A stretch of DNA of 64,000 nucleotides from Deinandra increscens subsp. villosa (taxonomy: Eukaryota; Streptophyta; Magnoliopsida; Asterales; Asteraceae): contig JBCNJP010000003.1 of NCBI GenBank assembly GCA_039602395.1, positions 71,707,917 to 71,771,916 of the forward strand, in the 5' to 3' direction. Below, in pieces: positions 1 through 12,248 of the stretch. Under the pieces are notes generated by a model that made no database searches, had not been told where the DNA came from, and saw nothing but the letters and a program-made list of their open reading frames with translations. Each line of letters starts with the position of its first letter. Positions within the stretch are counted from its first letter, which is position 1. The position numbers were made by a program, and so were the translations under genes.

Positions 1-1805
1 AAGCATCATTAGGTAAGGTCTAAAATAACCTCTTTCAGTTTTAGCTAAGTCAATCTCTAAGTATGCTTTCTAAAACTATGCAAAAATTAGGGTTCTTGAG
101 CTTGTTTGGGTAAAATTTAATGATCGGGTGGGAATTAGGACCTGAATTTTGGTAGGTAATCCTAAAATGATGTGTTTTAAGAAAGCCCTAAACTTTTTTC
201 ACAAAAAGAAAAGGTTTGGTATGATTTTTAGAAGCGGGTCAAAATTAGGGTTTTGTAGACATGGTTTTGATAAAATTGAATGATCGGGCTTGATTTAAGG
301 TTCCATCTTTTGAAGGATATCATAAAATGATATTATAACAGAAGCCCTAAGTTTATTTGATAATAAAAGGAGTTTTGATGTTAATTTGGGAATTACGTCA
401 AAATTAGGGCTTTGGAAGATAATTGTCAAATATTGGGATGACCATAAGGTATTAAATGCTGATTTTTGGTATTAGAGCATGCTTACATATATATTAAATA
501 TATATGAGTTCAAATTTTGATAATTAATAATTAAACTACTCGGTGCAACGATTGTAGTAATTCCGCCTCATGGTCGTCAATGACGCCTACACGGCCGGTA
601 ACGATCGTCACCAAATTCCAAACCCCGTGACTATTCCTCATAGTAATTCCGCCAAATGATCGGTCATGAGGAAACACGAGCGGTAAACGTTAAGGAGCAA
701 AGACTTGAAAAAGATATAACAAAATATGTAAAGGGGGCAAAATGGTCATTTTGACTATTAAGGGTATTAACCAATAAAGAGTTGGGTTTTGGATATTGGG
801 GTAAGCCTTAAATGTGATTTGTAACCTTTAGGATGTCTTGATAGGGACATTACGTTAAAGGCATTAAGAAACTGATTCACGAGAACTTAACCCAAGAATA
901 ATAGCTTCGCAAAGCTAAGGTGAGTTCTATGAGCCCTCTTTTAAATTGTTTAAATGCTTTAAACCATTTTGGGCTGATATACATAACGTTTTGTGAAAAT
1001 ACTCTCAACTGTTATAATTGCTTGTAATATGTATTGGTTGTATGGTGATGAGTAGAGGAAAGATAGATTGCCATTTCGATGTTTCTAGTAGAATAGATTA
1101 AGAATGGTAATCTAGAAAAGATTGGTGAGTAAGGGACTTCTGAAACAAGAAGTTAAATAGAGTTGTCCCAACGGTGTCAAAACCAAGAGTCAAAGCTAAG
1201 CGGCGTCAAAGCCAGAAAGCGTCGAAGCTAAGCGGCGACAAAGCCAGAAAGCGTCAAAGCTATATAGTGTCAAAACTAAAGGGACCGTTGCTACACGATG
1301 TGTTCGTAAGGCAAATAGAAACACTATTTCCCTAAGATAGCACTTAACAAGGTTAGTCAATTCACGAGGTTACGGTTTGTGAATATATGTGCTATATGCT
1401 TTGTGTTTGATTGTCTAATTGCATAAATGTGTTTGATAGACCTAAGTTCCTTCGAAAGGTAAAGTTTTCCAGAAACGTAGAACTCACCAGCGTAAGCTGA
1501 CTTGTTAAGTTATGTATGTTAGATGAGGCTGGACCTTCGGATAGAAAAGGGAAGGTTGAGATGTGAGCAGGAACTAGGGGGCATACACTCTCAAGAGAAT
1601 ATCAACTGTCAAGAGAAGACATTTTGAAGACTGGTATAGATATATAGTTATCTTTTGTAATCGTCTCTCTTACGATGTAATACTTGGCGTATCAATAAAA
1701 AGTTTCTAATTTCCGCTGCTTTAGTTATCTCTGTTGTACCTTGTGTTCATGAGTAAATCCGATGTGTGACCGCTCCTAGGGCCAAGTCTGGGAGTGGGTG
1801 TCACA
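1..1805 (+). repeat. E1 5' LTR (Ty3/gypsy Tekay), left end outside window
   Basis: The sequence from base 1 recurs almost unchanged from 7543, and the part from 1001 recurs from 20535, which marks it as an LTR. It ends in ...GTCACA at 1805, three bases before a tRNA-Met-type primer site. The matching 3' LTR begins 784 bp upstream of the point equivalent to base 1, so the full LTR is about 2.6 kb and its first ~780 bp lie outside the window. It contains a 16-bp-unit tandem array at about 1163-1284. Confidence 0.93.
1163..1284 (+). repeat. 16-bp tandem array in E1 LTR
   Basis: About seven degenerate units of roughly 16 bp built on GCGTCAAAGCCAGAAA and GCGTCGAAGCTAAGCG lie head to tail. The same array is in the 3' LTR copy at about 20706-20820 with a few base changes. 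It lies in the promoter-distal half of the LTR. No coding potential is visible. Confidence 0.75.
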
Positions 1806-1808
1806 AGT

Positions 1809-1821
1809 TGGTATCAGAGCC
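1809..1821 (+). other. E1 primer binding site
   Basis: TGGTATCAGAGCC is complementary to the 3' end of plant initiator tRNA-Met. It begins three bases after the LTR end, the standard position for minus-strand priming in Ty3/gypsy and Copia elements. Confidence 0.92.
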
Positions 1822-2253
1822 TTGGTTTAAGAGATTTGATACTATTGCAGTGTCTAGACTTAAACTAGGACTCTGGGGAAGCCAAGTAAGATGAGACAAA
1901 TGCCGGTATTGATAGTTATGCCCATAGATAGAACGTGCATTAGGAATATAATGGACAGGGACTTAGGATATATGGGTATGGAAAATACCCAATTGCAATT
2001 TGCTACTGCAATTTGGTATTAACTATATAAGTATATCCTAAGCACTGGTTATTATATGGCCAAGTGCGAGATAGTTTATTTGATGCTAGGATGTGGACAC
2101 AAAGGATGCATGTGAATAGATGTAGATAAGTTTTGAAGACATTATATATAAATAAACGAATTGACGTCTGCGCTTATCTGTTTATCATGTATTCAAAACT
2201 TGGAAACTCTACGTCACATAGATCCTAAAATGTCACTTATCTTAATGTAGGAA

Positions 2254-3366
2254 ATGGCTAGAGTAAGTCGTGGAAATGACAACGACGGTAGAATAGTTAG
2301 GAGAACCACGCGAGCGAATCCCGAGCCCGAAGCTAACGTCGAAGCTAATACATTCACTGGTGAACAAGTAGCGGCTATTATCGCGCAAGCAATAGCCCAA
2401 GTCCAAAGAGGCGTTGGTGGAACCAACGGGACGGGAGGTGGAGGAAATAACAACGGGAATAGAAATGACTCAGGGGATATGGAGGAAGGACAAGGAGGTA
2501 GACGATGTTCTTTCAAGACATTCTGTGGTTGTAAACCCCCATCGTATGACGGCAAGAAGGACGCAATAGCTACCTTCGAATGGATTCATGAGATGGAAGC
2601 AGTTATTGAGATCAGTGAGTGCAGAGAAGATCAAGCAATGAAGTACGCCGCTCACTCGTTTGTATCTGAAGCATTGCACTGGTGGGGAATGGTTAGGTAG
2701 ACTTAAGGGAGTGTAGCTATCGCTGCGATGAAGTGGGACGACTTGAAAAAGTTAGTCCTCGAAGATTTCTGCCCTAGGGGAGAGCTGGATCAGTTGGAGA
2801 AGGACTTCTTGTTGCTCGAAGCTGGAAACATGACGCATCGGGAATATACGTCCAAGTTCAATGCTATGGCAAGATTGTTGCCTGCGTTAGTCACTCCTGA
2901 AGCTCAAAGGGTGAAACGATACGTCCAAGGCCTCCCTGGCCGAGTTAGGGAATTCATTAAGGCTATTGAGCCTAGAACGTTCAAGGCAACAGTAAATCTA
3001 AGCTCCAATCTCTATAGTGAGATGTTCGGAGTAGGAGGTAGACCAGAGGAGTCTAAGAGAAAGTGGATGGAGATGGCTGAAGGTTCAAGAAGGAATGACG
3101 GGGGTCACCGCAAAAAGCAAAAGAAAGGATCAAAGGGCAACAAGCCCTTGTGTAACAAGTGTAATAAGAATCACTATGGAGAGTGTAGGACAGTGACAAC
3201 TGGCTGCTATAGGTGCGGGAAGGAAGGTCACTTTGCTAATCGTTGTCCTGATCCAAGGAAGTGTTTCGAGTGTGGAAGCCCCGATCATATCAGGACAAAC
3301 TGCCCCAAGTTGATAAAGAATTCGGAACCACCAAAGGCGAAAGAGGCTCCAAAGGCGAAGGGTTAG
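2254..3366 (+). pseudogene. E1 gag (capsid and nucleocapsid), three stops
   Basis: This encodes the structural Gag of a Tekay-lineage Ty3 element. From the ATG at 2254, a basic Gly/Asn-rich leader is followed by a capsid region with the typical block around PPSYDGKKDAIATFEW and the SEALHWWGMV motif. Capsid sequence resumes in the same frame at 2728 (MKWDDLKKLVLEDFCPRGEL). Two CCHC zinc knuckles follow at about 3205-3310 (CYRCGKEGHFANRC and CFECGSPDHIRTNC). In-frame stops at 2698 (TAG) and 2704 (TAA) break the capsid, and a TAG at 3364 ends the frame just before protease. All segments share one frame, so these are simple nonsense changes in a dead copy. In intact relatives gag and pol form one polyprotein. 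Confidence 0.93.
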
Positions 3367-3438
3367 GCTTATACCCTGACTACCACCGAAGCCAAGATAA
3401 CACCCGATGTAGTTTCAGGTACGTTTCTCGTTACTAAT

Positions 3439-6108
3439 GTGCCTGCTTCTGTGTTATTTGACTCTGGTGCTAGTAGGAGTTTTGTTTCACATGAATTTTG
3501 TGAGCTATTTGATAGACCAACTGTTAGGGCTAACAGACCATTCGAGGTCGAGATTGCCTCAGGGAAAAGTATTAGGATTACCGAGGTAGTAGATAACTGC
3601 CTAATAGAGTTAGAAAGGTACAAACTACCTATTAAGTTATTCCCTATGGCGTTAGGAGGTTTTGATGTTGTGTTAGGAATGGATTGGCTTGCAGAGAACG
3701 ATGCACAGATTATCTGTAACCAAAAGAAGGTTCAACTTCGAACGCCAACTGGACAAATCATATCCATTTATGGGGATCGTGATAGCTCAGCAGTAAAGAT
3801 CATTTCAATGATCAAGGCGCAGAAATTCATAAGTCAAGGATGCAAGGCTTACCTTGCTTATGCTATCGATTCGAGGGTGAAGACTAAGGAGCTAAAAGAT
3901 GTGCCGGTAGTATGCCAATTTCCAGACGTGTTTCCAGAAGAACTACCCGGCATCCCTCCCGATCGAGAGATAAAGTTTAGGATCGACTTAGTGCTAGGAG
4001 CCCAACCCGTAGCGAAGTCACCTTATAGGTTAGCTCCATCAGAGATGAAAGAGTTGATGTCACAATTAGAAGACTTGCTTGACAAAGGGTTTATAAGGCC
4101 AAGCATCTCACCTTGGGGTGCTCCAGTTCTTTTTGTCAGAAAGAAGGATGGAAGCATGAGAATGTGCATCGACTACAGGGATCTAAATAAGCTAACCATT
4201 AAGAATAGATGTCCTTTGCCTAGGATCGACGATTTATTCGACCAGCTACAAGGAGCGAGTTGGTTCTCTAAGATAGATCTGAGGTCAGGGTATCATCAGC
4301 TTAAGATTAGGGATGAAGATATCGAAAAGACAGCTTTTCGCACGCGTTATGGTCATTATGAACTTCTGGTAATGTCATTTGGGTTGACCAATGCCCCTGC
4401 AGCTTTCATGGATCTCATGAATAGAGTGTGTCGACCTATGTTGGACCGATTCGTAATTGTGTTCATAGATGACATTTTAATTTATTCCAGGAATGAGCAG
4501 GATCACGCGATGCATTTAAAAGAGGTTCTAGAGACCTTAAGGAAGGAAAAGTTATATGCCAAATTTTCAAAATGTGCGTTTTGGCTTAAGGAAGTCCAGT
4601 TCCTTGGTCATGTGATAAACGCGGATGGCATCCTTGTAGATCCAGCAAAGATTGAGACGATAATGAGTTGGAAGCCACCTAAGACGCCTTCAGAGATTCG
4701 TAGTTTCTTAGGAGTTGCCGGCTATTATCGTAGATTTATTCAAGATTTTTCGAGGATTGCAACGCCATTGACTAAGCTAACCAAGAAGGACACTAAGTTC
4801 TTATGGGGACCTAGTCAGCAGAGTGCGTTTGAAGAGTTAAAAGCCAGATTGACTCAGGCACCGGTGTTATCCTTACCTGATGGGTCTGATGATTTAGTAG
4901 TATACTCTGATGCTTCTTATCAAGGCTTAGGTTGTGTTTTGATGCAGCGGGGCAAGGTCATTGCCTACGCATCAAGGCAACTAAAACCCCATGAGACAAA
5001 CTATCCAACCCATGATTTAGAGTTAGCCGCGGTAGTGTTTGCACTCAAAATATGGAGGCACTATTTGTACGGAGTTAAGTGCACTATCTACACTGACCAT
5101 AAGAGCTTAAAATATTTCTTTGAACAAAAAGATCTTAACATGAGACAGCGTAGATGGTTAGAGTTGATTAAAGACTATGATTGTGAGATTATGTATCATC
5201 CAGGTAAAGCCAACGTAGTGGCTGATGCTCTAAGCAGAAAGGAGAATCATCCTTCTTTTCAGGTGAAATCATATAAGTTAGTAATCACTCCTGACTTTCT
5301 TATCCAACTTCGTAAGGACCAATATGAAGCCCTTAAGGATGAGAATATCAAGAAAGAAAGAATGGTCGGCCAAGCAGGAAGCTTGGAAGAAAACGAGTTT
5401 GGAGTTAAAACTAGGTACGGTCGAATGTGGGTATCGCTTTTAGGTGAGATTCACGGTAAGATCTTAGATGAAGCTCATAAGTCACGCTATTCAATTCATC
5501 CTGGTGCAACCAAGATGTACCAAGACTTAAAACGGGACTATTGGTGGCCTGGTTTGAAGTTTAATGTCATGCAATATGTGAATAGGTGTTTGACTTGCGC
5601 AAAGGTTAAAGCTAAGCATCAAAAGCCTTATGGAAAGCTTCAACCTTTGAAGATTCCTGAATGGAAGTGGGAACATATCACGATGGACTTCAAAACTAAG
5701 CTACCTCGCACAGCTAAAGGTTATGACACCATTTGGGTGATTGTGGACAGGCTAACCAAGAGTGCTCGCTTCTTGCCTATTTGTGAGGCGATTTCTTCTG
5801 AAGAGTTAGCTAGTTTGTTCATTAAGGAGATCATCTCTAAACACGGGGTGCCAGTGTCTATAGTCTCCGACAGAGACACTCGGTTCACTTCGCGATTTTG
5901 GAGGAAATTCCATAAGAATATGGGATCGAGATTGCATATTAGCACAGCATATCATCCTCAGACGGATGGACAAAGTGAGAGAACGATACAAACTCTGGAA
6001 GATATGTTGCGTGCTTGCATAATAGACTTTGGAGGAAGTTGGGATAGTCACCTACCACTAGCAGAATTCTCCTACAACAACAGTTATCATTGGCATGCCT
6101 CCTTATGA
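3439..6108 (+). pseudogene. E1 pol: protease, RT, RNase H, integrase
   Basis: An 889-codon open stretch encodes most of a Ty3/gypsy polyprotein. Protease has the catalytic DSGAS near codon 8. RT shows VRKKDGSMRMCIDYRDLNKLT, and its active site is FIDD at codons 342-345. RNase H begins near YSDASYQGLGCVL (catalytic Asp about codon 491). Integrase has an HHCC zinc-binding region at about 5495-5610, the first catalytic Asp in ITMDF at 5686, the second in SDRDTRF, and the Glu segment in YHPQTDGQSER. The frame ends in a shifted tail at 6108 because a few bases are missing near 6085-6092, between YNNSYH and the conserved GMPPYEMLYG. The frame is otherwise open, so decay is recent. True translation would start upstream as part of Gag-Pol. 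Confidence 0.95.
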
Positions 6109-6718
6109 GATGTTGTATGGTAGAAAGTGTCAAACTCCAGTGTGTTGGGGTGAAGTTGGCCAACAAGAATTAGGAAGTAAAGAAGTAGTCCAAAATATGG
6201 CTCGAGATCTTGATGTGGTCAAGGCACGATTAAAGGCGGCACAAGATCGACAAAAGTCATATGCGGATAAGAGGATAAGGCCAATTGAATTTCAAGTTGG
6301 AGACTTTGTGTTACTAAAAGTTTCTCCTTGGAAGGGTATCATTCGGTTTCATAAAAGGGGCAAGTTAGGTCCAAGGTATGTAGGACCTTTTAAAATTGTA
6401 GAACGTGTAGGAGAGGTTGCCTATCGGTTGGATCTACCTGGGGAATTGTCTAGAATTCACCCAACATTCCATGTTTCTTATCTAAGAAAGTGTGTATATG
6501 ATGAATCAAAAATAGTGCCTTTAGATGAAATTGAGGTAGACGAAAAGTTATCATATGTAGAAAGGCCAGTTGCGATTTTAGATCGCAGTGAAAAGAAGCT
6601 CCGAAACAAGACCATTCCGATGGTCAGGGTGCAGTGGATGCATAGGAAAGGTTTTGAGTCAACGTGGGAAAGGGAAGATGAAATGAAAGAGTCTCATCCC
6701 GAGTTATTCTCGAGTTGA
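6095..6718 (+). pseudogene. E1 integrase C-terminus and chromodomain
   Basis: This is the continuation of pol in the next frame. It begins at the conserved PPYEMLYGRKCQTPVCW of the integrase C-terminal region, then has the GPKF/IHPTFHVSYLRKC block. It ends with a chromodomain-like tail (LSYVERPVAILDR ... VRVQWMHRKGFESTWERED ... HPELF). That tail assigns the element to chromoviruses, most like Tekay/Del. In the family, the chromodomain is thought to direct integration toward modified chromatin. It is separated from the upstream frame only by the small deletion near 6090. The stop is at 6716-6718. Confidence 0.92.
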
Positions 6719-6740
6719 GCAAGTTTCGAGGACGAAACCC

Positions 6741-6758
6741 TTTTAAGGGGGAGAGAGT
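6741..6758 (+). other. E1 polypurine tract
   Basis: The purine-rich run TTTTAAGGGGGAGAGAGT lies immediately before the 3' LTR start TGTAACATCCC at 6759. It follows the TTTCGAGGACGAAAC segment that commonly precedes the PPT in Tekay elements. It would prime plus-strand DNA synthesis. Confidence 0.85.
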
Positions 6759-8293
6759 TGTAACATCCCAAAATCCACGTGTAGGTAACTACGTATCCGA
6801 TTATGTTTACTTATGTGTCTTTATTTTAAATATGTGTTAGGAAATGAAATTATATAAATAAATATTTGTTTATATGATAAAAATGATGAATAGATTAAAA
6901 AAATAATGATACATTAATGATTATGTGTTTTAGTTGAAGATATACGTGCAAATACGTGTTTAGTTCCATGTTGAAATATTGATGCATATGTATGAAATAT
7001 AGTTGATAGTTAATAGGAAAGAAAATAAGTTAATACGTGATTTATACGCGTAGACACATGTTTATATTTCTCGTTATACGTGACCCGAATCTTAGAGATT
7101 ATTAGAAATATGTTTGGGAAAGTTTTAGGACCTAAAATAATAATTTATGTCAAAGTTCGAGGAGTTAATATGCATTAGATAGAACTTGAAGGACTGGAAA
7201 TGTAAAATTTTCAAAATATCTAAATCTGACATGATATGCGGGCCGCATCGAGGTTCGTAGTGTGCAATGTGGGCCGCATCGACCGTGACCTGCACATGGT
7301 TACGATTTTGACAAGTTTCGGCCCCTTTTTTCACACCTAAACGTGTCATTTTCGATTCATGAGTCACTATAACACGTGTCTAAGGTCTGGGGCGGTCCTA
7401 ACATGTATAAATAGCTCCCATAAGACCACAAACAAGCTGCGAATTTCGAAATCCAAACCGAAAAACCCTAAATTCGGACCAGAAACTTCACGGGTCGATT
7501 TCTCCCAAACCGTAAAGAGTTAAAGGCCGAATTTCTGCAGTCAAGCATCATTAGGTAAGGTCTAAAGTAACCTCTTTCAGTTTTGGCTAAATCAATTTCT
7601 AAGTATGATTTCTAAAACTATGCAAAAATTAGGGTTCTTGAGCTTGTTTGGGTAAAATTTAATGATCGGGTGGGAATTAGGACCTGAATTTTGGTAGGTA
7701 ATCCTAAATGATGTGTTTTAAGAAAGCCCTAAACTCTTTTCACAAAAAGAAAAAGTTTGGTATGATTTTTAGAAACGGGTCAAAATTAGGGTTTTATAGA
7801 CATGGTTTTGATAAAATTGAATGATCGGGCTTGATTTAAGGTTCCATCTTTTGAAGGATATCATAAAATGATATTATAACAGAAGACCTAAGTTTATTTG
7901 ATAATAAAAGGAGTTTTGATGTTAATTTGGGAATTACGTCAAAATTAGGGCTTTGGAAGATAGTTGTCAAATATTGGGATGACCATAAGGTATTAAATAT
8001 TGATTTTTGGTATTAGAGCATGCTTACATATATATTAAATATATATGAGTTCAAATTTTGATAATTAATAATTAAACTACTCGGTGTAACGATTGTAGTA
8101 ATTCCGCCTCATGGTCGTCAATGACGCCTACACGGCCGGTAACGATCGTCACCAAATTCCAAACCTCGTGACTATTCCTCATAGTAATTCCGTCAAATGA
8201 TCGGTCATGAGGAAACACGAGCGGTAAACGTTAAGGAGCAAAGACTTGAAAAAGATATAACAAAATATGTAAAGGGAGCAAAATGGTCATTTT
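6759..8293 (+). repeat. E1 3' LTR, left part
   Basis: The LTR starts TGTAACATCCC after the PPT. From 7543 it matches window base 1 onward with scattered substitutions and small indels, showing some age. At 8293 (equivalent to 5' LTR position 752) the match stops and a different LTR begins with TGTTGGG. The rest of this LTR is at 20535-21339. Confidence 0.93.
7406..7413 (+). promoter_or_regulatory. TATA box of E1 LTR
   Basis: TATAAATA lies about 130 bp upstream of the AAACCCTAAATTC leader segment inside the LTR. That placement suits the U3/R boundary of a Tekay LTR. The transcription start would be about 30 bp downstream, near 7435-7445. Confidence 0.6.
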
Positions 8294-9574
8294 TGTTGGG
8301 TTTCGACAGTGGTATACGGGTGCCCGGTGACGTAAAAAAAACTTGACCGTTTAATTAAAACATTACCGACCGGGTTTAGTAAATTGAGAGTTAAAACGGA
8401 TTAAACCGGTAATCCGTTTACGCAGCGGAATAAATAAATTTACTAATTTTAGACGCGTAAACCGAAGGTGTCGAAATCGTGTCAACAGGATCACGATCAC
8501 CAAAAATAATTAATCACGCAAACACCATTTCGCGGTAAACATTTTAGCGCGAAAATAATAACGATTACATTTAATCGAAATAAAAACATCTAAACTAAAA
8601 CGGAGTTTAGATATACCTTGGCGGTGTTGAACAAACGCTCAAGACACCGAGTTTCAACGAACGAAGCGCTAGGTTGAAACGGACCACTTTCGATCTCCAA
8701 CGGTTGTCGCATATCGCGATGGTACGAGATCAATCGGAATCAAGTCCGATTACAACCGGAGACGGCGCACGGCGAAAGGCGTCGGGCTCGCGTCGACAGG
8801 CGACGGTCTAGCGACGACAGGCAAGCGGCGGTAGTGGTGGCGGGTGACGTCGGCGACGGCGGCGAGCGGCGACGGCGATTTACACGGTGGTGATCGGCTG
8901 TTTTGCGGCGGTGATTGGCGGCAAACCGAGCGGCGGATCAAAGCGTACGAGGCGGCGATCTATAGACCGTAAAGCGGTCTACGGGCGTTGACAGACGAAA
9001 CGCCCTAACGAGCAACGAGCACCAAGATATGGTGGCTCGAAGATTGCCACCGGAGCAAAGCAGCGGCGTCGATCGGCGCGGAAACGGCTACGGCCGTTTC
9101 CTTTTCTTTGGGATTGCGAGAGAAAAAGAACGAAGAAGAATTTTCTTCTTTTCTTCTTTCTGCTGCCGTCGACCCTTTTATTATTATTAGATCGATTAGG
9201 GTTTAACCCCTAATCATCTAATATGTATAAGATCAACGGGCCCTCTCGAATTTTAAGCCCATCTAGTACGTGAGCCCACGAGCCAATGTTAGTAAACATT
9301 TCACTAACGTATAACTCGACCGTGAATTTAAATAAAACTACTTTTATTTAAATGTCGTTCACCCTTTATTATTAAGCCGGTTAATAATAATATTATTGAT
9401 TATTAATTATTTATAACAAGTATAAATAATATATATATATAATCAAACGTTTCCGTTTCTTTTACCGATTAACTAGTAAGCGGGTTTAAAGTTCGTTGCA
9501 CCCGGTGTAACTTTTACGGGTCGTAACCGGGTCGGGTTCAAGATTTGTCAGGTCTGGACACTTAATATCCAACA
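8294..9574 (-). repeat. E2 Copia 3' LTR (minus strand)
   Basis: A 1281-bp block is bounded by TGTTGG... and ...CCAACA, the short inverted ends of an LTR. It starts exactly where E1 LTR homology stops. On the minus strand the bases just before it read TCCAAGTGGGAGAT, the familiar Copia polypurine tract, so this is the 3' LTR of a minus-strand element. The interior contains a GC-rich, GGCGACGG-like stretch at about 8820-9100. No second copy is in the window, so its 5' LTR is lost or lies in missing sequence. Confidence 0.8.
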
Positions 9575-12080
9575 ATCTCCCACTTGGACTGATCGCGACA
9601 AGATCTAAGAAACAGACAGAGGTGCTCTAGCTACACATGACTGTCCCAACTAGTTATGACACTTCAAGTCAACAACCAAGGCATATCTGTTGTGAAACAA
9701 TTGATATTAGACTTGTGGTATTTTGAAGTCATTAGTTCCTTTCCGTATAAGACATCTATTGAACAAGAGACATGGATTTAATTCATTCTCTTTAATGTTC
9801 AATCATTCTATTTCTCGTGTCGTAGTTCGAAGTGGTCCAATCAAACACACAATAAGTTTGGGTAAGGCCTTACACTTAACACTTGGAACTCACGAGAGGG
9901 CCCACGATGTCTAGCTGTTGCATTATTAGTGCAAGAGTACAGAATCCCATCTTGACTACATACAGCTCCCACTAAGCTTCAGATCTATTCCCAAAAGTAG
10001 TCTTTACTGGCAGTTACGCGACAGCGTATACTACAATCAAAGAACAGTCCTTGGAAAACGGGAGGTAGCATATGTATCTCAGGTCAAAGGATACTATTGA
10101 GTATACCATTTAATCAAATTCGTCTTATGATTAAATCCATGAAGACAATTTGATACGAGTTACGTCACGACGTCATTCCCTGATGAGGTCTGTGAGTCTG
10201 GAGAGTCAACCCTTTGAGTCCAGAGTCAGAATAGTCATAGATCAGTTTTGTTCCCACAAATTAGATCGACTACGGACGGTTTTAGAATATTTCACCAAAT
10301 ATTCATGGATGTTTAAAACGTATAAATTTCGAACACGTTTCGCAGAATTCGAAAACTGCATCTAACCCTTTAGATCAGATCGAATGATTTGGTGCGAACG
10401 TTTAAGGTTCGACATCCCAACACTAAAGTAGAACAATGTAGCGTAGAATTCAGGTAATACGTAACAGTATTAGCTTATTGATCAACCTTGATCAATGGAA
10501 CTGTGAATTCTCATGCTAGGTTCTATGCCTGTGTTTTGGTTTTGCCTGTTTAGTTGTTTCATTAGTTTTGGTGTTTCTCAGAACAGCAAAAGTACTTAAG
10601 TGAATTTGAATGTGTGATAAAACTTGTGTCCTTGGTAAGCACATGGATTACTGTGTTATCACTATGGCATTTTAATTGATTATCAACATAATCCAATTAA
10701 CTTCTTCGAATGTACCCTTACATTCAATATTCAAAAGTTCACTTAAGATGGCTTGTTGTTCGGTGAGTATACTCGTGTACTCATCATGAACATTTGTCAT
10801 CATCAAGACAAGTTGAGATGATTCGGTTTCCAGCTTGTGTCATTGTGTAACTCTTACAGTGACACTCATGCAACATCACTATGTTGGATAGTTCTCGTTT
10901 CATAACTAGTATGATACGACTTGTTTCAAGAAATTGAATATATCTGAGGATGCCATTCCTGAGATGCTTTTCAATTTGTGTGGTTCTTGAAACTTGGAGA
11001 TAAGTTGAGGCTTCATTACAAGTTTAAGTCAGTAAACTTTAATGAACATTGGATCAGCACTTAATCGTTATCCCGATAAGGATTAGTGGTGATGCTCCCA
11101 CTTGTTTTATGTAGACGATGCATTCTTATAATCATCTTTCTTTCAAACCGTTAGGATATTGGTCTGCAAGACAACTCTTAGCAAACATACTTCGTTACCT
11201 AGAACGAAGTTATTTAGTTTCATAAACACAGTATGAATCTAAAATGAGTAATATCCAATTGTCATGTCACATACATGAGATAGCAAGATGATATCAAACT
11301 TCCAGAGTTTGATGGTATCCTAGATACAGTCATCTTTGTGTTTGAAAGGAGTTGCGTGCTAGACGCCTCGATGATTATTCTATCAGAGTACCGAGTCTGA
11401 TTTAGGATTGACAATTCAATTCAATGACCAACCAATAATGAAAGATTTTAGACAAGTAAAATCGTCCGAGTTTCATTTGGAATTATAAGTCATTTAGAAT
11501 GCTTAACATGTTTTCATTATAGCAACAACTACTTGTTGTGAAAAGATGTTTGTCTAATTGAGTCTTGAACATTTTCAAGAGTCAAAGTGCACAGTCCGGT
11601 AATTCCTACAGAAATCAAGTTTCTATTTGATAAGGAATTTTGATGTCCATACATCAATTAGTTGGACGTGCATAACTCAAACTTGGTCTCCCGCAAGACT
11701 CTTATTGGAACCAATTTGAGTCGCAAGTGATCGGCGAGGAAATGATTCGTGGGTATAAGGTGTGAACGGTGGCCATTGGCAAGTCATAAGTCATGTGTTA
11801 ATTGTTTTTCAAACTTTGAAAACAAATCCTTATAATGTAAGCAACATGTGCTTAGCAGGATTTTAATTTAACACGTACGAGTACAACCCATTTGTAGTCA
11901 TCGACTTTCAAGGTGTTGTATGTATATATCTATTCTTGACCATCCTGGTCATATGCACAAAACTTTAGTGCATTTATATAACAAAATCACGCCAGTGATT
12001 GTGTTACATAAGTTCTGCTGGTGGCTTGAACATTTATAAACAAGCGTTTGATCTCATTAAAGGTCCTATTGTTTGAATTG
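9575..12080 (-). mobile_element. E2 interior, non-coding Copia remnant
   Basis: About 2.5 kb follows the E2 LTR with no recognisable gag or pol frame on either strand. Further CTCCCACT words, like the PPT on the opposite strand, occur near 9965 and 11096. No PBS or 5' LTR is present. It reads like the inside of a non-autonomous (LARD-type) or heavily decayed Copia element. The right boundary is set only by the start of the inverted repeat at 12081. Confidence 0.45.
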
Positions 12081-12248
12081 ACTCGGCACTTATTGATACT
12101 ATATTGCATACGACGGGTACGCTTGCCCTAGTGTATGATTTGAACAAGAAAAACGGTCAAGTTAAATATGGTAAATACTGAGTGACTAAACCACACACTA
12201 GGGCAAGCGTACCCGTCGTATGCAATATAGTATCAATAAGTACCGAGT
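12081..12248. repeat. 54-bp inverted repeat with 60-nt spacer
   Basis: The left arm (12081-12134) and right arm (12195-12248) are inverted copies with a single mismatch seen by eye. They contain GGGTACGCTTGCCCTAGTGT. This resembles the U5 end of Athila/Tat LTRs. The right arm continues into E3 sequence and the left arm faces the other way, so this marks an element end duplicated in inverted orientation. Confidence 0.85.

Noticed and set aside
8750..8941. Arg/Pro-rich ORF
   Set aside because: Falls in the GC-rich part of the E2 LTR; composition only.
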